64,000 nt of DNA from Theobroma cacao (GCF_000208745.1 NC_030854.1:34987174-35051173); one strand, 5' to 3'; numbered from the stretch's first letter, positions 34,000 through 46,110 are shown. Numbers and translations: made by a program. Notes: generated by a model not told the origin, from the sequence alone.

Positions 34000-34220
34000 G
34001 TAATATCTAAAAATCGTGGCTGCATTTGAGCGTTGAAAAGATACAAAATTTTCTCAGCTTCATGCAATTCGCAAAGCGCAAATATTTTCTAGTAGTGGAG
34101 AGGACCGAGTCAAACTTCTCTTCCACATTTTAGTCATTGTGCGTTTGCCTTCAAAGAAAGAGCACGTGTGAAGCTTTGATTTAAATATCATAGCACATTT
34201 GCCTCCAAAATTGTCTTTCA
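34000..34220. repeat. Recurrent downstream flank block
   Basis: Paralog of 26.3-26.5 and 47.18-47.4 kb: GGGATTCATCTAG, GAGAGGACCGAGTCAAA, TGCGTTTGCCTT. Non-coding. Confidence 0.55.
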
Positions 34221-34629
34221 AACTTGGACAACGGAAAATAACATATTCTACTTAATTTCCTACTCTCTTGCTTTTTCCTCCATTAAAATTCATATTCCCT
34301 TATTTAAAAGAAAAAAACCAAAGGAAGCCACGAAAATAAAATAAATGAATATGTGAATAGGTACATAAGAGTAAATTTAGATTTTTTTTTGGTTAGTATA
34401 TATGAATTTAAAAAGCTACTATACTAAATAATTTTAAAATATGGTAATATATTTATTTATATATTTTGGAGGACAACCGGTAGAAAACACATGTGCCGTA
34501 TGTAGCACAATTCAGATTACACAACATCCTTTCAGGGGAGCTCGAACAACCACAATTAAACAATGCAGTCCCACAGTATCATAAGATAATGCAGAGTAGA
34601 AATGATTAAAGATACCAAGGAGGGCACGC

Positions 34630-35260
34630 ATTTTCTCCATGCGTAAAAGATTTCTGTTCGGTCCATGTCAAATTTTGCAAGGTCATTGGCAAAGACATTG
34701 GCTTCTCTTTGAGTCTTTCCAATTGTTACTTTTATTTGGAATGTGCGATTTATCCCAAGGACTTAACTCCAAGTTAGAGACCGAGCAAAGCTAACGTTAT
34801 TTTGGAGTCCGATTCAATGATCATTTAATTCGAATTAACAAAGGTGAGGAGGAGAATAAGTGGACTGCATCTTTAATTGTCATGAACTCGGCAAAGTTTG
34901 AATTCCGGATGTCCAAAGGACCAAAGAAAATACAAAAAACAAAACTAAGTCCCTAAAAACACCACCTCAGACTACGGATCCAGGTTTACCCTGGCAGACC
35001 TATCAACATTAAATTTAGACTCTCCATCCATCTAGTGAAAAATTTCATGAAACTCCCAATCAAGTGTGAATTGGAGTCCAGACAACGTTCAGTTTTCACA
35101 CTATTAACGTCATCAAAAGTGTCATTTCTTTCATCGGCTTTAATCTTTGTTTCATTGGCTTTCCTTCCCACACACATGTTTACATGTGTTACTTAATCAT
35201 TAGCTAGATCTTAGTTACGTGGATGATGATGAAAAGCATATGAGAAAGTAGTGAGTTAAT
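34630..35260 (-). pseudogene. LINE ORF2 RNase H remnant
   Basis: Read on the minus strand, K-F-N-V-D lies near 35020-35005, then A-E-F-M-T-I-K-D-A-V and L-F-S-S-S near 34900-34840. After a frame change come I-E-S-D-S-K and R-E-A-N-V-F-A-N-D-L-A-K near 34690. These are the ordered signatures of the RNase H domain ending many plant LINE ORF2 proteins. Stops and a frameshift show it is dead. The portion 34.97-35.26 kb is duplicated at 55.23-55.50 kb. Confidence 0.75.
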
Positions 35261-36515
35261 TAGAAAAACTAAGAGTACCCGCGTTACCTAATGGGTTTGT
35301 AAAATTTTATAAATAATCGATTTTAAAAATTTTATATATAAGTTTAAAATTATAGAAGACAGAATTAATTATAAAGTAAATTTAAGTCGTTTTCATTACT
35401 TTAAGTTATCCTAGTATTTGTATGCTGTGTGCAATGTTTGTTTATCGTCACTTTAGAAGTTAATTAACAAAGATGATCAGTTTTCAACGCAAAAAATTCA
35501 ACTCTATTAACTCAATTTTTATGAATTTCACAACATTGTATGAGTTTCATGGCATTGAAGGTATATAACAAAAAGAATTTTTTAAAAATTTTTTAAAAGT
35601 TTTTTTAGAGTAATATTTTTTTTGTTTTCACTTTTTTTTATCACTTGTTTTGCGGTTTCAAAGCAGGGGAAATAAATAACCAAAAGAAAAAAAAATCTCT
35701 AAAAAGAGAAGAAGCAATGAAAGTTAAAAAAACTCTAAAAAATGGGGAAGTAAAATAAGTGTGAAACAAGGAAAGGAAAGGAAGGGCACAAAAACATGAG
35801 ATTTTGATTAGAGGATGTGGTGAGGAAAAAATTTAAAAATTGAGCTCAAGAGAAATTAAACCTAAACCAATTAATGGTTTTACTAGGAAGCTTACACTAT
35901 TCTAAAAGAAGTTGTTTAATTTAAGTAGGGGTGGTAAAAATATATATCTTAAATTTTATATATATTATTTTTAAAAAATTTAAAAATTGAGAGGTGGCAG
36001 CTGCCGCCCTTCTCCCTCCACCCTCGAGTATAGTTACTAATTTTATTATTTACCTCATATCTTTTTTGTATAAATCGCGTTTCTCAACATCATTTGTTCT
36101 ATGATTCAACTGAACTTGTTCAACTCTGGTCATTGATCTTATAAGTCCAAGAGTAACATTATATAGGGTAGTTGTCAATACAAAAGCAATAAAGTATATT
36201 TAGACACATAAAACCGCTGAAATAAAATGAATCACAAATATATGAGAGAAATTTTGGTATTTAATAGGCATGAAAGTTTTCGTAACTAAACTTACTCGTG
36301 AATATAATGACATTAGAACATATGCAAAAACATAAAACTAATTAAATAAGACAATTTATCTAATTAAAAATACACAAAATAAATAAAAAATTTGTTGAAA
36401 ATTAAACTTCACATCCTCATCAAAAAAAAAAAAAAAAAAGAATTCACATGTCTATTGGTCCTTTGCTATTTGCTATGAGACAAACCTGGTGTGACATATA
36501 TAATCTAAACATCAA
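35261..36515. other. AT-rich spacer
   Basis: No gene recognised. A poly-A run sits at about 36423-36439. The segment 36.43-36.51 kb (AGACAAACCTGGTGTGAC) is the left half of a unit flank paralogous to 42.41 and 55.81 kb. Confidence 0.4.
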
Positions 36516-37793
36516 TGTGTTTGGATGAGGGAATGGAATAGTCATTCCTTTCTTATTCCTAAACCCTCTCTAATAAATTGTTTGCTTCAAGAATGACCAA
36601 TAGACCTTATCAAAGAAGATCTTGGTAATAGCTATTCCACGAGTAATGAATAGATCCAAAACTTTGTTTGACAAAATTGCCTTTAAATAAATTTAAAAAT
36701 TACCATAATTTAGTAGGGAATAGGTTAAAAAATTTATTAGACAAAATCACCCTTAAATAAATTTTAAAATTACCATAATTTATAATATAGATTTTCTTCA
36801 ATTTTCAGATCTTCTTTCTAGTGCTAGAACTTAAGCTCAATTAAACTCTTAAAATTGAGTTTAAGTAAGTCTTAAAGTAACGAAAATAAATTATAAATGA
36901 GGAGAAGGGACCTATTTATAAGCTAATGGTCTCCTTTGTTAGATAAGATTAGGTTACAAGATAGAGATAAGGTAGTATAAGATAAGAGATAAAATTCAAA
37001 TTAAATGTAAATCCTAATCTTATCTAGTAAATCTACATCTAAATCTAGATATATATTAGCAAATCTAAGAGTTCAAATTAGATTACACTATGTGGGTTGG
37101 GCACGTTGTTTGGCCTATTTGGATTGCCTGGTTTGTCTGGGCTATCTAGCCTGCTTGGACTGTTTGGCTTGCCTGGACTAGCCTAAACTCTTGAGACATG
37201 ACATCTTCTACTTCTCTCCTTTGCTTTCTAAAATTCCGTAATGGAGGACGACAGTGGCACCATGTCGACTATCGGAAATGCCGATTAGCATTCCTTCACC
37301 ATATCTAGTTGTGGAAATGTTGATTTGACACTATTTGGCCAGATCCAGTCGTGGGAAGTGCCGATCTAGCACTTTAGTGGCTATTACGCCAACCACATCT
37401 TTGGTGATCAACTAGTGAGAAGAAAGAAAAAACAAAATAAAATAAAATAATAGAATGAAGAAAACAAAAAAAAAGAAGAGTTAAAACTTAATATTTTATA
37501 TTTTAAAATTAAAATTATATATTAATTATAAAAATTAATATTTAAATTTTAATTATAAATTTTTAATATTTTCATAATTTAAAAATAAAATTAAAAATAA
37601 AATAATTATATATTATAATAAAAAATATTTTTGTCATTTATTATTTATTCCTTAGTTTTTCCTAAAACTATTCCTACCAACCAAGTAATAGAATGAGTCA
37701 TAATAGTAATTCTTGTCCTATTTCATTTTGATGAACCAAACTATATAATAATATTCTCACCCTATTCCATTCTATGAACCAAACATACACTAA
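36515..37793. mobile_element. Nested transposon: MITE-like ends enclosing an LTR-like segment
   Basis: The ends are inverted: TGTTTGG followed by GAATGGAATAG near 36517-36541, and CTATTCCATTCTATGAACCAAACATA near 37767-37793. Paralogous DNA at 42.43-42.6 kb lacks the whole segment, supporting insertion. Inside, 36822-37203 begins TGCTAG and ends ACATGACA. On the minus strand it has a TATAAATA box near 36915, consistent with a solo LTR, although no target-site duplication was found. A roughly 40-bp triplicate follows. Confidence 0.5.
37260..37380. repeat. Three diverged 40-bp tandem units
   Basis: Units start CCATGTCGACT (37260), CCATATCTAGT (37299) and CCAGATCCAGT (37339), each with a central GTGGAAATG-like core and a later ATTAGCA/CTAGCA/TTGACA stretch. 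They are 39, 40 and 42 bp long. A GCCTGG/TTTGG-rich degenerate repeat lies just before them at about 37110-37190. Confidence 0.65.
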
Positions 37794-38459
37794 GGGATTC
37801 TTTATTTCCTACCTCGAAAACTTCAACAACAATGATTAATTTTTGGAGTACATTATGAATTAAAGATGATCACCCTAAAAGGATCAAGAATATTTATATA
37901 GTATTTAGCAATAGCATTGTTAATTTTACTAAAAATATTGTACGTCCACTCTAAATAAAATGTTCACTTTCCAAATGACAAAATTTTAGGATTAATGATC
38001 AATTTTGGTTTTTAACTTAACAACTATTACTCTAAAAAATTGTAGAAATTAAAAAAATCATTTAAAGTTAGTATTTCATTAAAAAGTAACATTAAAAAAA
38101 CTATTTTTATTTTGAAAAAGTAGATATTATTTCAAAATTAATATCTTGAAATAGAAAGATAGATATTCAATTTGAAAAGAAAAAAGGTAATAGTTAAATT
38201 TCAATTAAAATAAGCTTAATTAGACTTCACTCTTTCTTTTTGAATTTTTTTTCTTTTAAAAATTAAGAACTTACCCTCCATGTACATCTCACCGAGGAAA
38301 CGTATCTTCACATCCTTCCCCTCTAAAGTTTTAAGTAAAAATGAGCCACCAGACCCAAGCAAAAAAACAAAAACAAGGCAAAGTCCAAAAAGCGAAAACG
38401 CTGTTTCGTACATTTGCCTTTCACTACGCGTAAAGAGCTTACTAATACTCCCGGCTCAC

Positions 38460-38596
38460 TATGCTCTATATATATATATATATAGCCACTCACTACCCAT
38501 ATATAGCATCTCTCTCCGCCTCCTCTACTTTGCAATTTTTAACACTTAATTCTCTCGATCCTCTGTTGTTTGTTTTTGACGACTGTTTCTCAGATG
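38460..38596 (+). promoter_or_regulatory. Promoter and exon 1 of member G
   Basis: A TA run at 38467-38484 may serve as TATA box; leader motif CTTAATTCTCTC (variant of CTCAATTCTTTC) at about 38545-38556; ATG at 38594-38596 abutting GTGAGA. Nearly the same layout stands before member I. Confidence 0.5.
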
Positions 38597-39121
38597 GTGA
38601 GATTTCTCCTTACAATTTTAGTTTCAGTGTCTTCTTTGTTTCATTTTATCGAAATCTAATTATTCATCTAAAAAGAATAACTGGCAGGTAGTGTATAATT
38701 CTGTTATTGTCCTGTTGAGCGTCCATCCTTGATCCGACTCGCTCGCCTTTTTGCATGTTTTAACATATAGTATAAATTTATTCAGAATTTTGCCTGTCCA
38801 ATACAGGATGCAGGGAACGTCCTTGAGGCCATGAAAGCTGAATTGGAAATGATGCGAGAGGAGAAAATATGCATGGACGAATGCCTAGCAGCTGCAGAAA
38901 TTGAACTTGAAGAAACTAAGAGAGTGATTGAAGAGTACAAAGACATGGAAAAATTGGCTAAGGATTTGCTGGACTTTGTCCTTGGAGCAGGAGGGAATGA
39001 CGTTCACGACAACCGTCAGGTTAATCTTGACGAGGAAACCATCAAGGCCTTGCTAGAGGAAACTGTGAGGGACTTTGCAGAAGAGATTAACAAAGCTCAC
39101 TCTCGCGGAAGCCGCCCGTAA
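38594..39121 (+). CDS. Family member G, acidic subfamily, 105 aa, truncated tail
   Basis: ATG 38594-38596, intron 38597-38806 (210 bp), exon 2 38807-39121. The protein begins M-D-A-G-N-V-L-E-A-M-K, has a Glu/Met-rich helix (E-L-E-E-T-K-R), then E-K-L-A-K-D-L-L-D-F-V, G-G-N-D-V-H-D-N-R, and N-L-D-E-E-T followed by a second helix. It ends S-R-G-S-R-P. Compared with member I, one C is missing near 39117, which brings a TAA into frame. After the lost base, a Gly/Ser/Asn/Asp-rich frame continues to TAG at 39243-39245 and would have ended with the G-R-P-E motif seen in I. The site also resembles a GTAAAT donor, so an intron is a weaker alternative. Function unknown. Confidence 0.7.
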
Positions 39122-41190
39122 ATGGCGGCAACGGTGGAGGGTATGACGATGGTATTGGTGACCAGAATCTTGATGGAAGCAATACTGATGTGACCGGTGG
39201 TGGTGGCAGCAGCAGGGGTGGCAACAGTGGTGGCCGCCCTGAGTAGGGGTGAGCGGTTTAGGAGTTTATCTGGTTGGGTCAAGGTTGTGGTTTAGGAGTT
39301 TATGTGTGTTGGTAACGTTAAATTTTTATTTGGGTCAAACTTGTGGGTTATGTGTTAGTTGGAAGGTTTTAATTTATTATAATGAGTGCATTTAAGAAGT
39401 TAATAAAACAATGAAATGCTATTAAGTTAAACTATAGTTCTATTTATATCTCTCTTATTATAATGAGTGCATTTAAAAAGTTAATAAAACAATGAAATAC
39501 TATTAAGTTAAACTATAGTTCCATTTACATAGTTCCATTTATGAAATTCCCGTGCTTAGGAAAATTATCCTTAAATTTATATCTCTCTTATTTCGATTAT
39601 CAAGTTTCAATCGGTAATGACTAAGTTAGCAAATTAATTAAAAATTCTTTGAACATTTGTTATGTCAAGAAAATCTGTTCATATAAATAAGCATCCGGCT
39701 AATTTGTCATGTCATGTGAAATGGCAAATGGCAACCATTTTCTTTTTCAAAATTTAATTTGTAGAACTTGGTCTTCTTATTTAATCCACTCTAGCTAGTT
39801 CCTCCTTAAAATCAGTTGTTGCCATACTTGGCCCAAAATCTAATGACCACATTCTCCCCTCTCAAATTCCTATTGCCTATTTCCCATTAAAAATTCATAA
39901 AAAGTTAACCCAAGAGAGACGTAGAGAGAAAGAATTCTCAATTTTTTTTAAAAAAACAAGAATTTGGATATAATATAATGAAATGGTTATAATGTAACAT
40001 GTCAAAATGGGATGGATGCATGCATTTTCATTATTTAATTTAAACGGATTCTATTGGCATAATAACATGCATGCCGTTACGAATAGACAAGTTTTTTGAT
40101 ATGGAAGTATTGGAATGTCCACATTAATCTCACGTCTGATGTCTGAGGAGACCTGTTATATCAAAGTATTGAAAAGACACGTTAAATGGTATAGATGACA
40201 TGTTATATCCATCCATTAACATTTATTTGAACGGATTTTATTAGTCTGACTTGGAAGGGATGATGTTAGCTAGCGTGAGACGGTAATTAGCTAGAGTGTC
40301 AACATTTATTGATGACAATTAGTTGTCAATCACATTTCCCCAATAGAATTTGGATTAGGATTAGGAGTGTTAGCAGGAGACAAAAACTTTTGAGTCAATT
40401 TAGATTGTTTGCCCCACTGACAATTAAAAGATACCTTTGTAGTTCAATCTTTGACAAATAAAAGTAAAATGTTTGGATCAAATGTAAAAAAAATGGCTGT
40501 TGAAAATTTTTGAAACAGTAAAAAGTGCACGGTACTTTGCTAACTTCTTTTGGTTTGAATTTCTTTATCCAAATATGGTGTCTTTATTTTTACCTCTTCA
40601 TTTAATTTAGATTGTCTTTATTTTATAGTTTCACTTTCCTTTCACAGATTTATTTAGTTTGTTTATTTTATTGCTAATTTATTTTTTTTAGATTCTATCA
40701 ATTATTGTTTATTCAATTGTTTGTTGTATAAAAATTGATGAATAGAATAGTTTGATGAAAATTTTGTTAGAGATATTTTTTAAAACGTGTTACATTGAAG
40801 TTGTACAGAAATATATTTTTTTATGAGATCTTTATTGCAGTACTGATAGCAATTTCTGTTTAGATGAATTAGTTAGTGAAGTCCTTTGACAATATATTGG
40901 TTGCTCTTTATTATTTTATCTGAAAATATTTAGAAAAAAATTATGTTCAAAAATCTTTTTTCCTTTTTTTACGAATACTTAATAAAATTTTAATATTTCA
41001 AGTAATTAAAAGGATTCATTCAATTGTTAAGGATGTGGTAGAAATCTAGAGCTTGGCTAACCAATGGGGTAGAAAAAGGGGCAGGGATTTCCATTTGCCT
41101 TTGAGCCACGTCAGAGACAAAACCTTGCCCACTTGCTCCGAAGCCAAATTTTTTCTTAACCTGTTGGCCTCACACGACTAATTTGCTAAT
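39122..41190. other. 3' flank of member G, no further gene
   Basis: Begins with the out-of-frame Gly-rich tail (to 39245). 39.36-39.54 kb carries two copies of an AATGAGTGCATTTAARAAGTT block, as after member I at 57.49 kb. The 40.2-40.3 kb part recurs at 61.86-61.96 kb (TTTATTTGAATGGATTTTAT-like). The rest is AT-rich. Confidence 0.5.
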
Positions 41191-41500
41191 TTGCTCCGAA
41201 GCCCACGTCAGTTCCCACGTGTGACGTGTTCCCTTCTCTTACGATTGAAACGCCCTCACACTCTGATTCCTGGCCATCCTACAAAGTACCTTTGTTATTG
41301 CAAGTATTCGTTACTCTGTTTGCAGAATCTTTCTGACATGATCAGCTTTCTATCTCATGATTTCAGTTTCAGTATTTGTTTTTTCAATTTTCATTTTCCA
41401 GTTTATTATGCCTTAAAAATTAAAATTCGTAGCTTTGCGTGGCATTTGGTACGAATTAAATATTTACTGTTAAGTTCAAATATATAGATAATTTTGTTAT
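41191..41500 (+). pseudogene. Orphan exon-1 unit with broken donor
   Basis: The leader and start match member H (CACTCTG, ATCTTTCTGACATG) with ATG at 41338-41340. The next bases are AT in place of GT, so the donor is lost. Intron-like sequence matches H to about 41460 and then joins 3'-flank sequence of a G/I-type unit (AAAATGATCCTTAAATTTATAT). No exon 2 exists. It arose by deletion of the gene body. Confidence 0.6.
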
Positions 41501-43660
41501 ACCATGCATGGAAAAATGATCCTTAAATTTATATGTCTCTTATCTTAATCATCAATTTTCAATTTAAACCAATAACAAATAAGTTATGTAATTAATTATA
41601 ATTTGTATAATAATCTTGTTATGTCAACAAATTCCATTCACATAAATTAACATACACCTAATTTGTCGTGTCATTTTAAATGGCACATGGGCAACCATGT
41701 CGCCGTTACCATTTACAGGGATTTCACGGGTGTGAAAGGGAGGGATTGACAGTATCCGATCCATTTGATGCAAATTAAAATTTAATACTAGTTAAGGCTC
41801 CAGAGTGGTAACATAAGTTCAGGTAGCATTAGTTAAAAAATTTAACCCCGTCAAACATGAGTGGATACCTAGTTAGTGCTGTCTTTAGTTGCCAATGTCG
41901 TTGCATGCCCGCAAGTTGGGTTGATTATAAATTGTGGGGTCAATATACTAGAGAAGCATGCCTTGGTTTTAGGGGGCAATTAAATGAATTTTAGGGGACC
42001 CCAAAAATATAGGAACATTAATTTCAATTATGTCTGCTATGTTTTTTTATGATTAAAGTGCAAGTATTGAACTATTAAAATAAATTTTGCAACTTGTTGG
42101 ATAACTCTTTGGACTTCCAACGTCCTCTAATTCTAACAAACTTTTGAATTTTTTTAATTTGTTTTGGTAATCTGAACTAGTTCTCATGTGCTCAGAGATA
42201 TGGTCAGCCAAAAGTGTCTTTGCGATTACCAATCAAGTGATCTAAAGTCCGGAAGCAAATATGAGCCAACACCAAGGACCCCACCACCATCCCATCAGCC
42301 ACGACCACAGCCATGCACCCTATGCTTATGACCACCAATTTAGTAGCTATCGCTTGAGACTAAAGATGGGAATTGATTTAACAAATGGTTGGTACCTTTG
42401 ATTTGCTTTTGATGAGACAAACGTGGTGTGGGTGTGACTTCTATAATCTAAATATTAACTAATGCTACAAAATTAAAGATGATATTTATATTTTTTTATA
42501 TTAATACAGTATTTAGCAATAACATTGTTAATTTTACTACAAATATAGTACGTCCACTCTAAATAAAATTTTCACTTTCCCAATGATATAAAATTTTAGA
42601 ATTAATGATGAATTTTGCTGTTTTAATTTTTTTTTGAAATTCAATATTAAATTGATTTTGATTAAATAAATAATAAATTTAATTCAAAATTTCTCATCAA
42701 TTCTCTGCAAAGGTCAATCTTGAGCTCTCTACAAAAATTGATCTTGCATAAGCTTTGAAGCTTTATCACCCTCGAATTTCTCTAGATAAACCGATGCATA
42801 AATCATCAGCAAACGCAAGTTATTTTCCAGAGATGCATCACGCTTTGTCCTCTTAAATTCCATTCGCAATTTATTTTGATATTTTACTTTACAACTATTA
42901 CTCTTAAAAATTGTAAAAATTAAAAATAAATTCATTTAAAGATAGTATTTCATTGAAAAGTAATATTAAAAAAGCCAAAATAAGCTTAATTAGACTTCAC
43001 TCTTTCCTTTTTGACCTTTTTTTAAAAAAAAATTTAGAACTTTTGATCCTAATTGATTTAATGTGTTTCCTGGCTTGGTGAGTCTTGAAAAGAAGTCGTC
43101 TTTGGCTTTGACGGCCTTTGGATACCTGCAAAATTATTTTTTATTTTGGAAATATGGATATTATTTTAAAATAGGAATATTACTATTCAATTAGGAACTT
43201 ACCTAAATTAGACTTTTTTTTAAAAAAAAAAAGAACTTAACTAAATGTATATCTAAGCAGTAGATAAAAAGTCAATTTTCAAACAAAGAATCAAACATTT
43301 AGAGGAAAACACGAAAACCTTATTCTTGTTGTCATTGAACCACCTATCGAATAATAAGAAATTTTAGATTGAATGTGAACACATCAATTTATAATGGACA
43401 TTTAAACTTAAAATTCAATATAGAAGTTAAAGAGTAGCCACCAAAAGCTTAGATTATCCTGATGAGCCCTTAGGAAGCAGAAACAAAATCTCAGTGCACT
43501 CAATGTGGAATTCTAGAAACATCAATAGGAAATCCATTTTTCAAAATGAAAACCAACACAAAAATGCGTTTTCCTACGTTGCATTTCTCTCACACTTAAA
43601 AGAGCTTAACACGTTATGCAATAAATTTCTTTCTTCCTTAGTTTATTAGGCAATTTATAA
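41501..43660. other. Unit flank DNA, no intact gene
   Basis: 42.2-42.35 kb resembles 56.5-56.58 kb (GGAAGCAAATATGAGCC, then CATCAGCCACG). 42.43-42.6 kb is the uninterrupted counterpart of the site hit by the 36.5-37.8 kb insertion. The remainder is AT-rich, with no coding support; the minus-strand frame at 42729-42935 has no recognisable domain. Confidence 0.5.
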
Positions 43661-43800
43661 CACTCAATTCTTTGGATTTTCTCTTTCTGGTTTTTGATGA
43701 CTCTTTCTCACATGGTGAGATTTTTCTTTACAATTTTACTTTCAGTGTCTTCATTTTCTGGTTTAATTGAAAGTTAATTATCCACCGGATAGAGATAGGA
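43660..43800 (+). pseudogene. Orphan G/I-type exon 1
   Basis: The CTCAATTCTTTGG leader at about 43659, then TTTTTGATGACTCTTTCTC and ATG at 43712-43714 abutting GTGAGA, match members G and I. Similarity continues into the intron to about 43790 and then stops. No matching exon 2 follows; the next is that of member H, after another ATG-donor exon at 44351. It may be a spare first exon for H. Confidence 0.55.
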
Positions 43801-44350
43801 ATTATGATATATTGAAAGTTATTTCTAAAATATAATTACGAAGTTGATCATTTTCCACGATTTATTCTAAAAAAAATTGTATTTTATATAATAAAAGTTT
43901 AGGTAATACCTACACTACTTTTTGTGGTTTAAACTTCTCTTACACTACATTTAGTGATTTATTTTTTCACCTCTGTTCAAAGAGAGAAAGTGTGTGTCCG
44001 ATTGGCTTTTGTCATTTTGACATTTCTGTATACCGACGAGAGAGAGTTTGACTTTTGATGGAGTTGTGAGAAACTTGTATACTCTTGAAAATTTATTGAG
44101 ACATTGGATTGATGTCTGTCAAGTAGCTTCTTAAATTGTCCTAGTTCAGTCAAGATTCTTTACGATCATTATTATGTCAGCATCACGTTAAAATCCCCAC
44201 TGACCACCTGACCCTCCTGTTACAAACTATTGTTCCCCCTCTCTCTGATTCCCCGCCATCGTCAAAAGTACTACTTTTTCTTCTTGTTCTTTCCTTACAT
44301 AGCTCTGCTATTGCAAGTGTCTGTCACTCTGTTTCCTAAATCTTTCTGAC

Positions 44351-45260
44351 ATGGTCAGCTTCCTATCTCTATGATTTCAATTTCAGTATTTGTTTTCTCA
44401 AATTTCATTTGCCAAAATACAAGTATGTTTATCCAAATTAAGCTAAAACTTTTACAAATTCGAAGCTTTTCGGGTGAAATTAAACTCATTTTGTACTTGG
44501 TGGCATTTGGTAGCACCGGCGGTGCGGTTGAGGCTCCTCACCGCCCTTACCCTGATTTTCTCTATTGAACTGGATCGTTTAATTTTACTGTTTTCTTTTA
44601 TTGAATCTGTTCAAACAGGACGCAGGAAATTACCTTGAGGCGATCGCTATGCGAGTTGCATTGGAATGGGAGAGAGAAAAGACCAGGGTTATGAAAGAGT
44701 CGTTGAGAGATGATGAAGTTGCACTTCTAGAGAAGGCGCTAGAACACTCCATGCTAATGGGAAAGAAGGAGGAAACGCTTGCAGAGATAGAATTACGGGA
44801 AAAACTGATTGATGATTTCATGGTTTTCATTGGAGCTGTTGAGGATAACGATGTCGAGATTGCTCAGAATTTTGATGAGAAAGCTATGATGGACTCTACT
44901 GTTGCTATGCTGAACAGTGATGGCAACTCTGGCGGGAACGGTGAAGGACTTGGCGGGGCTTACGGTAAAGAAAAGAAAAAAGTTTCTGCAATATTTTCAT
45001 AATCGGAAAGTTACTTCCGTTTGACCGGTTGAACTGACTGGATTGAAAAAAAGAACACACGTTGGTTCCGGAACTAAACATTAAACGGGTTGTGTGGTGA
45101 TAACTCTGTTTTCGAATTCGCTAACGGTTTTATGGTTGTTGTTGGTGCAGGCGGGCATAACGATCTTGATGTCGCTATTGAAGGAACAGAGCGTGACGGC
45201 GGTGAAGGCAGCAAAGCTGGTGGAGATGGCGGCAGTTGCAACGGTGACAGCCGTAAGTAG
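44351..45260 (+). CDS. Family member H, three-exon member, 152 aa
   Basis: Exons 44351-44353 (ATG only, GTCAGC donor), 44619-44964, 45151-45260; introns 265 and 186 bp. Exon 2 begins M-D-A-G-N-Y-L-E-A and codes a charged helix with R-E-K-T-R-V-M-K-E-S-L-R, then E-K-L-I-D-D-F-M-V-F, A-V-E-D-N-D-V-E, N-F-D-E-K-A-M-M and a Gly/Asn run. Exon 3 joins in phase 1, is Gly/Asp-rich and lacks most of the N-L-D-E block found in E and F. Stop TAG 45258-45260. Immediately after, a diverged copy of the last roughly 40 bp, including a second stop-like ending, follows to about 45300. Closest relative is E. Function unknown. Confidence 0.75.
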
Positions 45261-45900
45261 GGTCGTTGGCGGGAGTTGCGATGGTGACCACGGTAAGTAA
45301 GGTCATGGGTCATTGGTGGGTTATGGAGAACTCGTTTTTGATGATCTATTTTTGTAATAATTAATCTTGTCTACATGCACTTGTACTTGGCTTTGCGCTG
45401 ATTAAACTTGGATTTCTTGAAATGCGTTGAAGGTATGTTTTGTGTGGATTTAAGCCTATAAATTGCTGCTAAAGTGATTGAAATATGACTTAATGTTGAA
45501 TTTTCCTTAAAATTTGGCTTTATTTACTCAAATATTAGAGTAGAATTGAAATGTATTCGGGTAAAGTCCATTGGAGTGAATGCACAGTGAGGTATACATT
45601 AGAGAAATAGATTAAATAATTAAACTGTTAAGTATAGGCTTTGATGAGATTATGACCAAGTTGGATATGTATTTTTTGTGTGTGTTGATTGGTGTGAAAA
45701 GGCTAGAAAATTCATGATTTTTTTTCTTTTGTTAGTTTAGTAAATGTGTTAAGCAATTATGAGGTTGTTCTGTGGTGGAAAAACTTGACAAATATGGGAG
45801 ATTAAATTGTTGCAAGGACAAATTAAGACATGGGTTGACATTAATTACTCAAGTCAACTATTTTGAATGGGAATAGACTACTGCATCATTACTATATTGA
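45261..45900 (+). other. 3' flank of member H
   Basis: Contains the duplicated tail end (to about 45300), then the shared 3'-flank blocks (TACTTGGCTTTG, GAATTGAAATGTATT, TAGGCTTTGATGAGATTATGA). No gene supported. Confidence 0.55.
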
Positions 45901-45949
45901 GTTACTTCTGACAGTTTAACTATATGATCATGTAAAATGAATACAACCT

Positions 45950-46110
45950 TTGTGATTGCTTGAATTGAAAATGAAAATTTTCTTAGATGTTTGAGGTTTG
46001 AGAATAGACTTTCTTTACGGATACAATATGCGAAAATGTCCAATTTTCAGGGGAAATTCTGTCCAAGTTTCGATGTGCCTATCCCTAAAATCTTGCCTAT
46101 CTAAGATAGA
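45950..46110. other. Conserved downstream block, copy 4
   Basis: Same block as at 11.36 kb, but the acceptor-like site is changed (TTTCTTTACGG) and the right arm is reduced (CTATCCCTAAAAT). The left arm TTTTCAGGGGA is intact. Confidence 0.5.

Noticed and set aside
38467..38484. TA runs at 38.47 and 56.62 kb as meaningful repeats
   Set aside because: Simple dinucleotide runs; kept only as possible TATA-region sequence because both lie at the same place in paralogous promoters.
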